64,000 nucleotides of DNA from Coprococcus eutactus (GTDB taxonomy: Bacteria; Bacillota; Clostridia; Lachnospirales; Lachnospiraceae). The translations under genes and the position numbers were made by a program. Below the pieces are notes generated by a model, which worked only from the letters and a program-made list of their open reading frames with translations, ran no database searches and was not told the DNA's origin. Location: the NCBI RefSeq assembly GCF_025149915.1, contig NZ_CP102278.1, positions 976,001 to 1,040,000 on the forward strand, in the 5' to 3' direction. This document shows, piece by piece, positions 17,369-26,650 of this stretch (positions within the stretch are counted from its first letter, which is position 1; each line of letters opens with the position of its first letter).

Positions 17369-17435
17369 AACTGTACGGTGAAAACCCATTTCTTTTGATA
17401 TATTCTATTTCAGTCTTTTTGTTTTGTCAAGAAAA

Positions 17436-17480
17436 AAACATCCTCCATCATATTCATAACGAGTATGATGGGGGATGTTT
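17436..17480 (-). terminator. Intrinsic terminator of argG
   Basis: A 17-bp stem (AAACATCCTCCATCATA with TATGATGGGGGATGTTT, one G-U pair) around an 11-base loop. On the minus strand it is followed by a run of seven T, so it mainly terminates argG. It may also stop the converging nuclease-like gene. Confidence 0.88.
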
Positions 17481-17500
17481 CATGTCTACACTATAATAAA

Positions 17501-18739
17501 TTACTTATTGTTAGCGTTGTCCTTCTCCTCACGCTTCTGATCCATCATAGCACGAACCTTCATTGAAAGACCGAACAGGTTGATGAAACCTGAAGCATCC
17601 TTGTGATCGTAGAGGTCGCCAGTTGTGAATGAAGCAAGGCTCTCTGAGTACAGAGTATAATCTGATGTAGTACCAGCCTTGATGATGTTACCCTTGTAGA
17701 GCTTCATCTTTACATGACCAGTTACACGCTCCTCAGTCTTGGCAACAAATGCTGAAAGGCTCTCGCGGAGAGTGCAGAACCACTTTCCTTCATATACAAG
17801 TGCTGCGAACTTTGTTCCGACAAGCTTCTTGTACTCCATGGTATCACGGTCAAGTGTGAGCTCCTCAAGCTGCTTGTGAGCCTCTGTGAGGATAGTTCCA
17901 CCAGGTGTCTCGTATACACCACGTGACTTCATGCCGACAACACGGTTCTCAACGATATCGATGATACCGATACCGTGCTTTCCGCCGAGCTTGTTCAGCT
18001 CACGGATGATATCAGAAGTCTTCATCTTCTTGCCGTTGAGTGCTACAGGGTAGCCCTTCTCGAAGTCAAGATCGATGTATTCAGGCTCATCAGGTGCCTT
18101 CTCAGGTGTAACTGAGAGAACCAGAAGGTCATCGTAGTTTGGCTCATTTGCAGGATTCTCAAGCTCAAGGCCCTCATGGCTGATGTGCCAGATGTTACGG
18201 TCACGGCTGTAAGAATGCTTTGCATCAAATGGAAGATCGATGCCGTGTGCCTTACAGAATGCGATCTCATCCTCACGTGACTGCATAGTCCACTCAGGCT
18301 GTCTCCATGTAGCGATAACCTTGATGTCCGGTGCAAGAGCTTTGATAGAAAGCTCAAAACGAAGCTGGTCGTTACCCTTACCTGTAGCTCCGTGGCAGAT
18401 GGCAACAGCGCCTTCCTTACGTGCAACCTCAACAAGCTTCTTTGCAATAATAGGTCTTGCAAATGAAGTACCGAGAAGATACTTGTTCTCATATACAGCG
18501 TCAGCCTGAACTGTTGGCATGATGTACTCGTCACAGAGCTCATCTACAACATCGATGATGTAAAGCTTCTCAGCTCCTGAATACTTTGCTCTCTCGTCAA
18601 GTCCCTCAAGCTCGCTCTCCTGACCTACATCTATACATGCACAGATAACATCGTATCCGTATGTCTCCTTTAACCATGGGATGATGGCAGTGGTATCAAG
18701 ACCGCCTGAATAAGCCAGTACAACTTTTTCTTTAGCCAT
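17501..18739 (-). CDS. argG: Argininosuccinate synthase
   Basis: Condenses citrulline and aspartate with ATP to argininosuccinate, the next-to-last step of arginine synthesis. The 412-residue length matches the family. Signatures are [17 protein letters not shown] (residues 7-23, the PP-loop ATP site), [11 protein letters not shown], and [15 protein letters not shown]. The ATG follows AGGAGG. It is divergent from argCJB, and both promoters carry matching ArgR-type boxes. argH, argF and argD are not in the window. Confidence 0.97.
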   Translation of the reverse strand: MAKEKVVLAYSGGLDTTAIIPWLKETYGYDVICACIDVGQESELEGLDERAKYSGAEKLYIIDVVDELCDEYIMPTVQADAVYENKYLLGTSFARPIIAKKLVEVARKEGAVAICHGATGKGNDQLRFELSIKALAPDIKVIATWRQPEWTMQSREDEIAFCKAHGIDLPFDAKHSYSRDRNIWHISHEGLELENPANEPNYDDLLVLSVTPEKAPDEPEYIDLDFEKGYPVALNGKKMKTSDIIRELNKLGGKHGIGIIDIVENRVVGMKSRGVYETPGGTILTEAHKQLEELTLDRDTMEYKKLVGTKFAALVYEGKWFCTLRESLSAFVAKTEERVTGHVKMKLYKGNIIKAGTTSDYTLYSESLASFTTGDLYDHKDASGFINLFGLSMKVRAMMDQKREEKDNANNK

Positions 18740-18813
18740 TTTAATAAATCCTCCTATAAATATAGTGTTTTGAAAAATTACTTTATAATATATTCCATTT
18801 TTCGCCTACATGA

Positions 18814-18842
18814 ACTATACAACGCAAATGTATATTATGCAA
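18814..18842 (-). promoter_or_regulatory. Predicted argG promoter overlapping an ArgR box
   Basis: On the minus strand TTGCAT (18837-18842), 17 bases, TATAGT (18814-18819). The -35 is part of an AT-rich dyad of the ArgR type, so repression by arginine-bound ArgR is likely. Confidence 0.6.
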
Positions 18843-18975
18843 GCGATTTTTCAAAATATCCATTCAATCAGCGTATAATATGCATGTAATTTATGCATGG
18901 ATACATAGCTAAATGGCGGCAAAAACGTTGATAAACCGTATATTTTTAACGATTATGCAAATATTCAAAAAAACC

Positions 18976-18992
18976 ATTGCATAATATGCAAT
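18976..18992. promoter_or_regulatory. ArgR box upstream of argCJB
   Basis: ATTGCATAATATGCAAT is a perfect palindrome around a central A. Its composition and size match Gram-positive ArgR/AhrC boxes, and it overlaps the -35 of the argC promoter. ArgR binding is inferred from gene context. Confidence 0.7.
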
Positions 18993-19005
18993 CAAAATGT
19001 ATAAT
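18977..19005 (+). promoter_or_regulatory. Predicted argCJB promoter
   Basis: TTGCAT (18977-18982), 17 bases, perfect TATAAT (19000-19005). It uses the same -35 hexamer as the argG promoter, and that hexamer sits inside the ArgR-type palindrome. Confidence 0.65.
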
Positions 19006-19158
19006 TATAAAAAGTTTTTTGTAGGAGGTATAACATATCGTCTGATTAGATGAATGTTGACTAGGCTGACTAAGTGGGTATACAATCAAACAGGATATGC
19101 CTTAAGACAAATCCGTGGGAATGGAAATATAAATTTTTACATATATATGGAGGCAGTT

Positions 19159-20199
19159 ATGATTAAGGTAGGAATTATCGGATCGACAGGATACGCAGGA
19201 CAGGAGATAGTAAGAATCCTTCTTGGACATAAGGAAGCGGAGATCGTATGGTACGGTTCAAGAAGCTTTATCGATCAGAAATATTATCAGGTATACGGCA
19301 ATATGTTCCAGATCGTGGACGCAAAGTGTATGGACGACAACATGGAGGAGCTTGCATCAAAAGTAGACGTCATATTTACAGCTACACCACAGGGACTGTG
19401 CGGATCACTGGTGAATGAGGAGATTCTGTCAAAGGTGAAGATCATAGATCTCAGTGCAGATTTCAGAATAAAGGATGTTGCTACTTATGAGAAGTGGTAC
19501 AAGATAGAGCATAAGAGCCCACAGTTTATTGACGAGGCTGTGTATGGTCTCTGTGAGATCAACAGGGAGGATATAAAGAAGTGCAGACTTCTTGCAAACC
19601 CTGGATGCTACACAACATGTTCCATCCTTTCACTCTACCCACTGGTTAAGGAAGGTCTGGTTGATGCCAACTCCATCATTGTTGACGCCAAGTCCGGAAC
19701 ATCAGGTGCAGGAAGAGGCGCGAAGATTGCAAATCTTTACTGTGAGGTCAATGAGAGCATAAAGGCTTATGGAGTTACGACACACAGACATACCCCTGAG
19801 ATAGAGGAGCAGCTTGGATATGCGAATGGCAGTCCGATAGTTATCAACTTCACTCCACACCTTGTTCCTATGAACAGAGGAATACTTGTGACAGCATATG
19901 CCAACCTCAAGGAGAAGGTCGATTACGATACAGTGAGAGCCGCATACGATAAGTACTATGCAAATGAGAGATTTATCAGAGTCCTCGACAAGGATGTATG
20001 TCCTGAGACAAGATGGGTTGAGGGCAGCAACTATGTGGATGTCAACTTTAAGATAGATGAGAGAACAAACAGAGTAATCGCCATGGGAGCACTTGACAAT
20101 CTTGTAAAGGGTGCTGCAGGTCAGGCGGTTCAGAACATGAACATCATGTTTGGATTTGACGAGGCAGAGGGTCTCCGCATGGCTCCTGTTTTCCCATAA
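19159..20199 (+). CDS. argC: N-acetyl-gamma-glutamyl-phosphate reductase
   Basis: NADPH-dependent reduction of N-acetylglutamyl phosphate to the semialdehyde in arginine synthesis. 346 residues from the ATG at 19159, which follows GGAGG; an in-frame ATG at 19054 would add 35 unrelated residues. The N-terminal NADP motif is VGIIGSTGYAGQEIVR, the active-site cysteine is in LLANPGCYTT, and TPHLVPMNRGI and DNLVKGAAGQAVQN are conserved. It is first in argCJB; argJ follows after 21 bases. Confidence 0.96.
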   Translation: MIKVGIIGSTGYAGQEIVRILLGHKEAEIVWYGSRSFIDQKYYQVYGNMFQIVDAKCMDDNMEELASKVDVIFTATPQGLCGSLVNEEILSKVKIIDLSADFRIKDVATYEKWYKIEHKSPQFIDEAVYGLCEINREDIKKCRLLANPGCYTTCSILSLYPLVKEGLVDANSIIVDAKSGTSGAGRGAKIANLYCEVNESIKAYGVTTHRHTPEIEEQLGYANGSPIVINFTPHLVPMNRGILVTAYANLKEKVDYDTVRAAYDKYYANERFIRVLDKDVCPETRWVEGSNYVDVNFKIDERTNRVIAMGALDNLVKGAAGQAVQNMNIMFGFDEAEGLRMAPVFP

Positions 20200-20220
20200 A
20201 TTCGGAAATAAGGTGGTAGG

Positions 20221-21447
20221 ATGAAGATAATTCCGGGAGGCGTGACAGCCCCTGCTGGATTTCGGGCAGCGGGACTACATGTTGGAATAAGAAGAAATAA
20301 ACTGAAAAAAGACATGGCACTTCTGGTGAGTGATGTTCCTGCACATGTAGCGGGAGCATTTACACAGAACATGGTTCAGGCAGCACCAGTCATATACGAC
20401 AGGCAGCTTTGCCAGAATGTGGGAATGTGTCAGGCGCTGGTTGTAAACAGCGGTGTGGCAAATACCTGTACCGGAGAGCAGGGAATCCATGATGCGGAGG
20501 CCATGGCGGCGCATGTAGGTAAGAGCCTTGGCATAGATCCAAGTACGGTTGCGGTGGCTTCTACAGGAGTCATAGGAATGAGACTTCCGATGGATGTCAT
20601 ACAGAGCGGTATAGATATGCTGGTGCCGGAGCTTTCATATTCTATAGATGCCGGAGTGGATGCCGCGGAGGCGATAAAGACGACGGATATCTATAAGAAG
20701 GAGATAGCCGTAACTTTAGAGATCAAAGGGCAGCAGGTCACCATAGGAGGCATGTGCAAGGGATCCGGAATGATCAATCCAAACCTTGGGACCGTACTCA
20801 GCTTCATCACGACAGACCTGAATATCAGTTCAGAGCTGCTGGGCAAGGTGCTTAAGGCTGATGTGGTCGATACATACAACATGGTGTCAGTGGACGGAGA
20901 TATGTCCACCAACGACACTGTCATGATATTTGCAAATGGTATGGCGGGTAACGAGGAACTGCTGGAGACCGATGAAGACTTTCCTGCATTTGTCGAAGCG
21001 ATAAGATATATCAACAGAGCATTTGTCAGGGCGATAGCCTCGGACGGAGAGGGCGCTACCAAGATGTTTCAGGTGGATGTGTCGGGTATGCCTGATAAGG
21101 ATACTGCAAGGCATCTGGCAAAGGCTATAGTGGCCTCCAATCTTGTAAAGTGTGCCATGTATGGTGCCGATGCCAACTGGGGCAGAATAGTATGTGCCAT
21201 GGGGCAGAGCGGAGTGAAATTCGATCCGTACAGGGTAGATATAGAGATATCCAGTGTGGCAGGACATCTTGAGATTGTAAAGCATGGAGTGACGACGGAT
21301 TATGATGAGAAAGAAGCCAGTCACATACTCTCAGAGAAACAGATAAAGCTCAAGGCACATATGAATATGGGGGATGAGACAGCCACAGCATGGGGTTGCG
21401 ATCTCACATATGACTATATAAAGATAAATGCGGATTATAGGAAATAA
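20221..21447 (+). CDS. argJ: Bifunctional ornithine acetyltransferase / N-acetylglutamate synthase
   Basis: Recycles the acetyl group from N-acetylornithine to glutamate. 408 residues, the normal length of the precursor, which cleaves itself into two chains. The cleavage region reads KGSGMINPNLGTVLSFITTD, so T191 should be the new N-terminal nucleophile; the residue before it is glycine where alanine is common. CAMYGADANWGRI is another signature. Presence of ArgJ implies the cyclic acetyl pathway. It sits between argC and argB under the same ArgR-controlled promoter. Whether it also uses acetyl-CoA (bifunctional) or is monofunctional cannot be told from sequence. Confidence 0.95.
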   Translation: MKIIPGGVTAPAGFRAAGLHVGIRRNKLKKDMALLVSDVPAHVAGAFTQNMVQAAPVIYDRQLCQNVGMCQALVVNSGVANTCTGEQGIHDAEAMAAHVGKSLGIDPSTVAVASTGVIGMRLPMDVIQSGIDMLVPELSYSIDAGVDAAEAIKTTDIYKKEIAVTLEIKGQQVTIGGMCKGSGMINPNLGTVLSFITTDLNISSELLGKVLKADVVDTYNMVSVDGDMSTNDTVMIFANGMAGNEELLETDEDFPAFVEAIRYINRAFVRAIASDGEGATKMFQVDVSGMPDKDTARHLAKAIVASNLVKCAMYGADANWGRIVCAMGQSGVKFDPYRVDIEISSVAGHLEIVKHGVTTDYDEKEASHILSEKQIKLKAHMNMGDETATAWGCDLTYDYIKINADYRK

Positions 21448-21594
21448 AATATAAATTCAAAAAATAGACTGTAGTCAATAAAAAATAGACTGACTGAATA
21501 GGGTGTATTAATCAGCGATATTGATCGGGTTAAACCCTAAAAGATACACTTGGAAATACAAGAAATATAATATAGAAGAAAGAAGGACAGAGAA

Positions 21595-22485
21595 ATGGTT
21601 ATAGGTGATTACACAGTAGATCAGGTAATTGAGAAGGCACAGACACTGATAGAGGCTATGCCGTATATCAAGAAATTTCAGGGCAAGACAGTGGTTGTCA
21701 AGTACGGCGGGAGCGCCATGCTTGACGAGAATCTCAAATACAATGTTATAAAGGACGTTGCCATGCTGAAGCTTGTAGGTATGAAACCGGTCATCGTACA
21801 CGGTGGCGGTAAGGAGATCAGCAAGTGGGTTGAGAAGGTTGGCAAGGAGGCAGAATTTATCAATGGTCTCCGTGTGACAGATGCAGAGACTATGGAGATC
21901 GCAGAGATGGTTCTTGGTAAGGTCAACAAGAGCCTTGTAAGCCTCATGCAGAAGATCGGACTTAAGGCAGTTGGAATCAGCGGCAAGGATGGCGGTATGT
22001 TCACAGTCAAGAAGAAGTTCCCAGGTGGCAAGGATATAGGTTATGTGGGAGAGATAACAAAGGTTGATACATCACTGCTCACATCGCTCATCGAGGACGA
22101 TTTCATTCCTGTTATTGCACCTATAGGCGTGGATGAGAATTATGAGGATTACAACATCAATGCGGATGACGCAGCATGTGCAGTTGCCACAGCTCTTGAG
22201 GCTGAGAAGCTCGTATTTCTCACAGATATCGAAGGTGTATTCATTGATCCTACAGACAAGTCAACTCTTATCTCAGAGATGGATATACATGAGGCAAAGG
22301 ACATCATAGAGAATGGTGTTGTCGGCGGTGGTATGCTTCCAAAGCTTAACAACTGTATCTCAGCCATGGAGAATGGGGTTTCAAGAGTGCATATCCTCGA
22401 TGGACGTCTCCAGCACTGCCTGCTTCTTGAGTTCTTCACCCAGAAGGGTATCGGAACAGCTATACTCAAGGAGCCATTGTTCTAG
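21595..22485 (+). CDS. argB: Acetylglutamate kinase
   Basis: Phosphorylates N-acetylglutamate, the usual control point of arginine synthesis. 296 residues with VVKYGGSAM near the N-terminus, [11 protein letters not shown] (substrate site), GKDGGMF and the C-terminal [11 protein letters not shown]. The N-terminal extension before the kinase core (residues 1-25) is the type that allows hexamer formation and arginine feedback in other species, which is a possibility here. The start follows GAAGGACAGAGAA. A 147-base gap with two copies of AAAAATAGACTG separates it from argJ. argD is not next to it. Confidence 0.96.
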   Translation: MVIGDYTVDQVIEKAQTLIEAMPYIKKFQGKTVVVKYGGSAMLDENLKYNVIKDVAMLKLVGMKPVIVHGGGKEISKWVEKVGKEAEFINGLRVTDAETMEIAEMVLGKVNKSLVSLMQKIGLKAVGISGKDGGMFTVKKKFPGGKDIGYVGEITKVDTSLLTSLIEDDFIPVIAPIGVDENYEDYNINADDAACAVATALEAEKLVFLTDIEGVFIDPTDKSTLISEMDIHEAKDIIENGVVGGGMLPKLNNCISAMENGVSRVHILDGRLQHCLLLEFFTQKGIGTAILKEPLF

Positions 22486-22534
22486 GAATGGACAGCATAT
22501 AATATAATCTAGCAAGGCTGCATTTGCTACTTTG

Positions 22535-22605
22535 AAAAACAGTATACATCACCATATTTGAGGGGCATCAGATGCTTTGATAAGGGTGACAGTATACTGT
22601 TTTTT
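22535..22605 (+). terminator. Terminator of the argCJB operon
   Basis: AAAAACAGTATAC (22535-22547) pairs perfectly with GTATACTGTTTTT (about 22592-22604), with a run of T at the end and a small GCATC/GATGC hairpin in the 44-base loop. Confidence 0.8.
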
Positions 22606-22696
22606 TGTTGTATTGTAAAAACTATCAATCTGATGTGTAGAAAAGGGTTGTTTTGTGAAAAAAGTAACAAAAATGAAATAAATTAGAAATATATTG

Positions 22697-22725
22697 TTGT
22701 AAAATATAAAATGATTAGATACAAT
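22697..22725 (+). promoter_or_regulatory. Possible promoter of the comEA operon
   Basis: TTGTAA (22697-22702), 17 bases, TACAAT (22720-22725), about 43 bases before the comEA start. Confidence 0.4.
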
Positions 22726-22767
22726 GAACCTGTGTAATTCCGTGCAGACACAGGAGGTGTCGGCACA

Positions 22768-23445
22768 GTGAATAAAATATTAAAAAAAATACAAATGTTA
22801 ATACGCAAAGGTCTGTTTTTTATATTTGTGGGTTTCATATGTATCACTGCCTGTGGATGTGGCAGCGGAGAGATCTCCTTATATGAAGATATGGAGGCAG
22901 TTTCTAGCAATCAGTCCACGGAGACAGGAGATGAAGATGATTCAGAGACTGTGGATTCGGATGATTCAGAGACTGCAAATTTAGACATTTCATCTGAAAA
23001 AGTGGGAAAGATAAAGGTATATGTGTGCGGGGCGGTGAGGTCGCCCGGTGTATACGAGCTGGATGCTGATGCAAGGATCAATGATGCGCTTGAGGTGGCG
23101 GGTGGCTTTGCTGAGAATGCGGACATAGATATTGTTAATCTGGCGGATGTGGCTGCCGATGGCCAGAAGATATATTTTCCGGTGGAAGGTGAGGATATCC
23201 AAAGTGACATTGGAAAAAATCAGAATGGTCAGGCAGATGCTGGATCAGACCGCCTCATCAATATCAATGAGGCTGGCGTCGAGGAGCTGACAGAACTTCC
23301 CGGTATCGGTGAGACCAGAGCAGGGCAGATTGTTGAGTACCGACAGACTTATGGCAGATTTTCGGACAAGGAGGATCTGAAGAATGTCAGTGGTATAGGA
23401 GACAGCATATATAGGAAACTGGAGACATACATAACTGTAGATTAG
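22768..23445 (+). CDS. comEA: ComEA-like DNA-binding competence protein
   Basis: ComEA is the membrane-bound DNA receptor for natural transformation; it hands DNA to the ComEC channel. The 225-residue protein starts at a GTG after AGGAGGT. It has an N-terminal hydrophobic segment ending in ITACGCG (a transmembrane anchor or lipoprotein signal), an acidic Asp/Ser/Glu-rich linker (about residues 45-75), an SLBB domain (KVYVCGAVRSPGVYEL onward) and a C-terminal helix-hairpin-helix domain (NEAGVEELTELPGIGETRA). comEC lies four genes downstream, so the competence pair is separated by a two-component system and a GerMN gene. Confidence 0.9.
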   Translation: MNKILKKIQMLIRKGLFFIFVGFICITACGCGSGEISLYEDMEAVSSNQSTETGDEDDSETVDSDDSETANLDISSEKVGKIKVYVCGAVRSPGVYELDADARINDALEVAGGFAENADIDIVNLADVAADGQKIYFPVEGEDIQSDIGKNQNGQADAGSDRLININEAGVEELTELPGIGETRAGQIVEYRQTYGRFSDKEDLKNVSGIGDSIYRKLETYITVD

Positions 23446-23495
23446 AGGACCCGGGAGAGACGGAATTTGATAAAGTGAAGAGAAAGGAAGTTACA

Positions 23496-24182
23496 ATGAA
23501 AAAGGTTCTTGTTGTTGATGATGAGAAGTTGATAGTTAAGGGATTGAAGTTCAGCCTTGAGCAGGATGATATGGAGGTGGACACCGCATACGATGGCGGT
23601 GAAGCTGTTGAAAAGATAAAGAACAATGATTACGATATAGTACTTCTGGATATCATGATACCTGTTTATACTGGCATAGAGGTATGTCAGATGGTTCGTG
23701 AGTTTTCGAATGTACCGATAATCATGCTCACAGCGAAGGGCGAGGATATGGATAAGATCATGGGCCTTGAGTACGGTGCCGATGATTATATAACAAAGCC
23801 GTTTAACATACTTGAGGTTAAGGCTCGTATGAAGGCTATTCTCAGAAGAAGCGGCAAGAAACAGGCTCCTGTAAAGCAGAGCAATGTCATGGAGGTAAAT
23901 GGTATGAAGGTTGAGCTGGATAGCCGCCGCGTGTTCGTGGGTGGCAAAGAGCTGAATCTCACTGCGAAGGAATTTGATCTGCTTGAGCTCCTCATGGCTC
24001 ATCCCAATAAGGTATATTCTAGAAATGAGCTCCTGAGTACGATATGGGGAGATTCATATCCGGGTGATGCGAGAACGGTTGATGTCCATGTCAGAAGACT
24101 CAGAGAAAAAATCGAGGCAAACCCAGGTGAGCCGGTATACATTCATACAAAATGGGGAGTAGGATATTTCTTCAAGGGATGA
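23496..24182 (+). CDS. OmpR/PhoP-family response regulator
   Basis: A 228-residue transcription regulator. The receiver domain shows VVDDEKL, the phospho-acceptor aspartate in VLLDIMIPVYTG, and the K in ITKPFN. The winged-helix domain contains ELNLTAKEFDLLELLMAHP and VDVHVRRLREKIE. The start was taken at the ATG at 23496 behind GAAAGGAAG; an in-frame ATG at 23475 adds seven residues and lacks a good site. It is followed after one base by its histidine kinase. It resembles WalR/PhoP-type regulators of envelope functions. Confidence 0.92.
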   Translation: MKKVLVVDDEKLIVKGLKFSLEQDDMEVDTAYDGGEAVEKIKNNDYDIVLLDIMIPVYTGIEVCQMVREFSNVPIIMLTAKGEDMDKIMGLEYGADDYITKPFNILEVKARMKAILRRSGKKQAPVKQSNVMEVNGMKVELDSRRVFVGGKELNLTAKEFDLLELLMAHPNKVYSRNELLSTIWGDSYPGDARTVDVHVRRLREKIEANPGEPVYIHTKWGVGYFFKG

Positions 24183-24183
24183 T

Positions 24184-25704
24184 ATGAAAAAAAATAGAGA
24201 TACAGTTGGTGTAGAGAAAAATAAAAAAACAAGCTCCAACGCAGAGCTCCAGGCGGATAAGGCCAAGGATGAACAGCCTAAAGCCTCCCAGAAGAGTGAT
24301 GAAGGCAGACGGTTTACGGTCAGCCAGAGACTGATAATCTCAGTGATGGTGGTCGTATGTGTTGCCGTTTTAGTGTATATCGGACTTGAGGTCGTTATAA
24401 GGTCTGTTGATGCGAGAAACGAACGGGAATTTGACAGACGGGTGGATTCATGTGCGGACTATGCGGTATATGCAGTCAACAGTTACAATGCGGATGGAGA
24501 TATGCGAGAAGCCGTGGGAGATATAAAGACCATGGCTTATTCTCTGTCAGGAAGGATACTTGTCATAGATCCTGGGTACAGAGTAGTGGTGGATTCCTAT
24601 GACAAAGAAACAGGCAAATATATGGCGGATCCTGAAGTGCTTCAGGTCATGACTGGCAAGACACCGGAGGTATCGGAGCAGTATGACAGAGTGTACAGGA
24701 AGATAATGCCGGTGGTCGACAGTGAGGGATATACGGATGCAGTCATAATCTTTGCTGTTAAGATCGATGAGCTTGACAACTACAGTGCAGGACTCAGACA
24801 CAATTCCATGTATCTGTTTGCGCTTGTGGTTATACTAGGCATGGTTGCAGCGTACTTTATAGCCAAACTGTCTGTGAGGGATGTCAACCGAACAAGAGGT
24901 ATTATAGAGGGCATGAAAGGTGGAAGTCTCGAACAGATGGATACATCGGGCATGTTTGGTGAGATGAAGGCCCTGACAAAGGATATCAACAATATATTCA
25001 ACAAGGCACAGTTGCTGGAGGAATCGAGACAGGAGTTTGTTTCAAATGTGTCGCATGAGCTGAAGACTCCTATCACTTCGATGAAGGTGTTGTCAGAATC
25101 ACTTCTTACACAGAGCGATGTTCCTGCCGAGATGTACAGGGAATTCATGGAGGATATAGTCCAGGAGATAGACCGGGAGGCTGAGATCATAAGCGATCTT
25201 CTTACTCTGGTCAAGACGGACAAGGGACCAGACAGCCTTAATAAGGAATCTGTTGATATGGATGAATTCATGGATCTCATATTAAAGAGACTGCGTCCGC
25301 TGGCGGACAAGAGAAGTATACAGCTGTCATATGAGAGTTTTGGAGAGATACACGCCAGCATAGACAAGGTGAAGTTCACGCTTGCTATATCAAACCTGAT
25401 AGAGAACGGTATAAAGTACAATGTTGATGGTGGATGGATAAAGGTATCGCTGAATTCTGATCACAAGAACTTTTATATAAAAGTTGCGGATTCGGGGGTA
25501 GGAATACCGGAAGACTGCATCAATCATATATTTGAGCGTTTCTACAGGGTGGATAAGGCGCGAAGCAGGGATACTGGAGGAACAGGACTTGGTCTAGCCA
25601 TAACGAAGAACATCATTATTCTTCATAAAGGAACAATAAATGTTTATAGTGAACCTGGAAAAGGAACAACGTTTACAGTTAGAGTACCTTTGGGTGAACA
25701 GTAG
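24184..25704 (+). CDS. PhoR/WalK-like sensor histidine kinase
   Basis: 506 residues: a charged cytoplasmic N-terminus (about 1-50), transmembrane helix 1 (about 52-75), an extracellular sensor region of ~140 residues, transmembrane helix 2 (about 210-228), a HAMP-like linker, a HisKA domain with FVSNVSHELKTPITSM, and a HATPase domain with NLIENGIKYN, DSGVGIP and GTGLGLAI. Partner of the preceding regulator. The stimulus is unknown; the extracellular domain and the GerMN lipoprotein gene next door suggest envelope sensing. Confidence 0.92.
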   Translation: MKKNRDTVGVEKNKKTSSNAELQADKAKDEQPKASQKSDEGRRFTVSQRLIISVMVVVCVAVLVYIGLEVVIRSVDARNEREFDRRVDSCADYAVYAVNSYNADGDMREAVGDIKTMAYSLSGRILVIDPGYRVVVDSYDKETGKYMADPEVLQVMTGKTPEVSEQYDRVYRKIMPVVDSEGYTDAVIIFAVKIDELDNYSAGLRHNSMYLFALVVILGMVAAYFIAKLSVRDVNRTRGIIEGMKGGSLEQMDTSGMFGEMKALTKDINNIFNKAQLLEESRQEFVSNVSHELKTPITSMKVLSESLLTQSDVPAEMYREFMEDIVQEIDREAEIISDLLTLVKTDKGPDSLNKESVDMDEFMDLILKRLRPLADKRSIQLSYESFGEIHASIDKVKFTLAISNLIENGIKYNVDGGWIKVSLNSDHKNFYIKVADSGVGIPEDCINHIFERFYRVDKARSRDTGGTGLGLAITKNIIILHKGTINVYSEPGKGTTFTVRVPLGEQ

Positions 25705-25713
25705 AGGATTGAA

Positions 25714-26646
25714 ATGAGACAAATTTTAAAAAATATAGCCATGGCGGCTGTGGTTATGTTGCTGACGCTGGTGATATGGGGATGCAGATCAGACAGTGAT
25801 TCCAGTAATATAACAGATCAGAAAACTTCTGTGGAGGATGGTTTTTACATTTATTATATCAATGATGGATGGACGGATATCTCCATGAAGAAAATGGATG
25901 TTGACCAGCAGTTGTCGTCTGAGAATACAGTTGATCTGGTCATGAAAGCCCTGCTTGAGGGTGGAGGTACATCAAAGTTTGGGACACCAGTTCCTGCCGG
26001 AATGACTTATCAGAGGTATATATATGATGGGTATGGAACGGTCAATCTCATATTTGAAGCTGATCTTGAGAATGTTGATCCGTATGCTCTAGTGCTCAGC
26101 AAGGAGGCGTTTGTAAAGACACTGAGTCAGATCGATCAGGTACACATTGTGGTGTATGAGATGGTGGATACAGTCAATGAAAGCAACGTCGTAAAGGATA
26201 AATTAACGCTGGAATCATTTGCGGATATAGACAACATGACTGATTCGGAAAAAGAGATAAGGATATTTATGCCGGATTCATCTGGGACAGCTTTGGTGGA
26301 GAAATCTCTCACGTTGGATTATTCACAGAAAGAGAGTCTTCCAGAACAGGTTATGAAAGGGCTTGGCAGCTCTTATGATGGAACGGTCACACCACTTAAC
26401 AACAAAACAGTGGTGAAGAGCATAAGTGTTGAGGACGGGTTGTGTACAGTCACCTTCAACGATGCATTTGTAAATGGAAAAGAAGGAGTGGATGACAATG
26501 TCCTGGTATATTCCATCGTCGATTCACTGCTCGAACTTGATGATGTGAACTTAGTTCAGCTTCGGCCTGACAACACAGGAAACAGGCTAAATGATATAGA
26601 TCTGGAAAGAAAGTTTACAGGAGATTATTCGTATGTAACTAGATAG
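25714..26646 (+). CDS. GerMN-domain lipoprotein
   Basis: A 310-residue putative lipoprotein: MRQILKNIAMAAVVMLLTL then VIWGC as lipobox (Cys about residue 24). Two GerMN-like repeats follow (about residues 45-160 and 185-300), each an alpha/beta unit with the pattern L..M..LL.G and TVTF or TVNL strands. GerMN domains occur in the spore protein GerM and in the WalK/MtrB-associated LpqB group, where they sit near sensor kinases. Directly following a two-component system, it is a good candidate for an accessory regulator of that kinase. It overlaps nothing but is only five bases from comEC. Confidence 0.78.
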   Translation: MRQILKNIAMAAVVMLLTLVIWGCRSDSDSSNITDQKTSVEDGFYIYYINDGWTDISMKKMDVDQQLSSENTVDLVMKALLEGGGTSKFGTPVPAGMTYQRYIYDGYGTVNLIFEADLENVDPYALVLSKEAFVKTLSQIDQVHIVVYEMVDTVNESNVVKDKLTLESFADIDNMTDSEKEIRIFMPDSSGTALVEKSLTLDYSQKESLPEQVMKGLGSSYDGTVTPLNNKTVVKSISVEDGLCTVTFNDAFVNGKEGVDDNVLVYSIVDSLLELDDVNLVQLRPDNTGNRLNDIDLERKFTGDYSYVTR

Positions 26647-26650
26647 GGTT

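Larger units (their letters stand above)
18740..19158. promoter_or_regulatory. Divergent argG/argC control region
   Basis: 419 bases with two opposed promoters and several ArgR-like boxes: AATGTATATTATGCAA (18827-18842), TGCAT-N7-ATGCA (18881-18897) and ATTGCATAATATGCAAT (18976-18992). Between the argC promoter and the argC start lie about 150 bases of leader that begin with a strong but apparently unused GTAGGAGGT site at 19021. Confidence 0.7.

Noticed and set aside
21448..21594. Separate promoter or riboswitch between argJ and argB
   Set aside because: Only two copies of AAAAATAGACTG and a tiny GGGTT/AACCC hairpin are present; no convincing promoter or aptamer.
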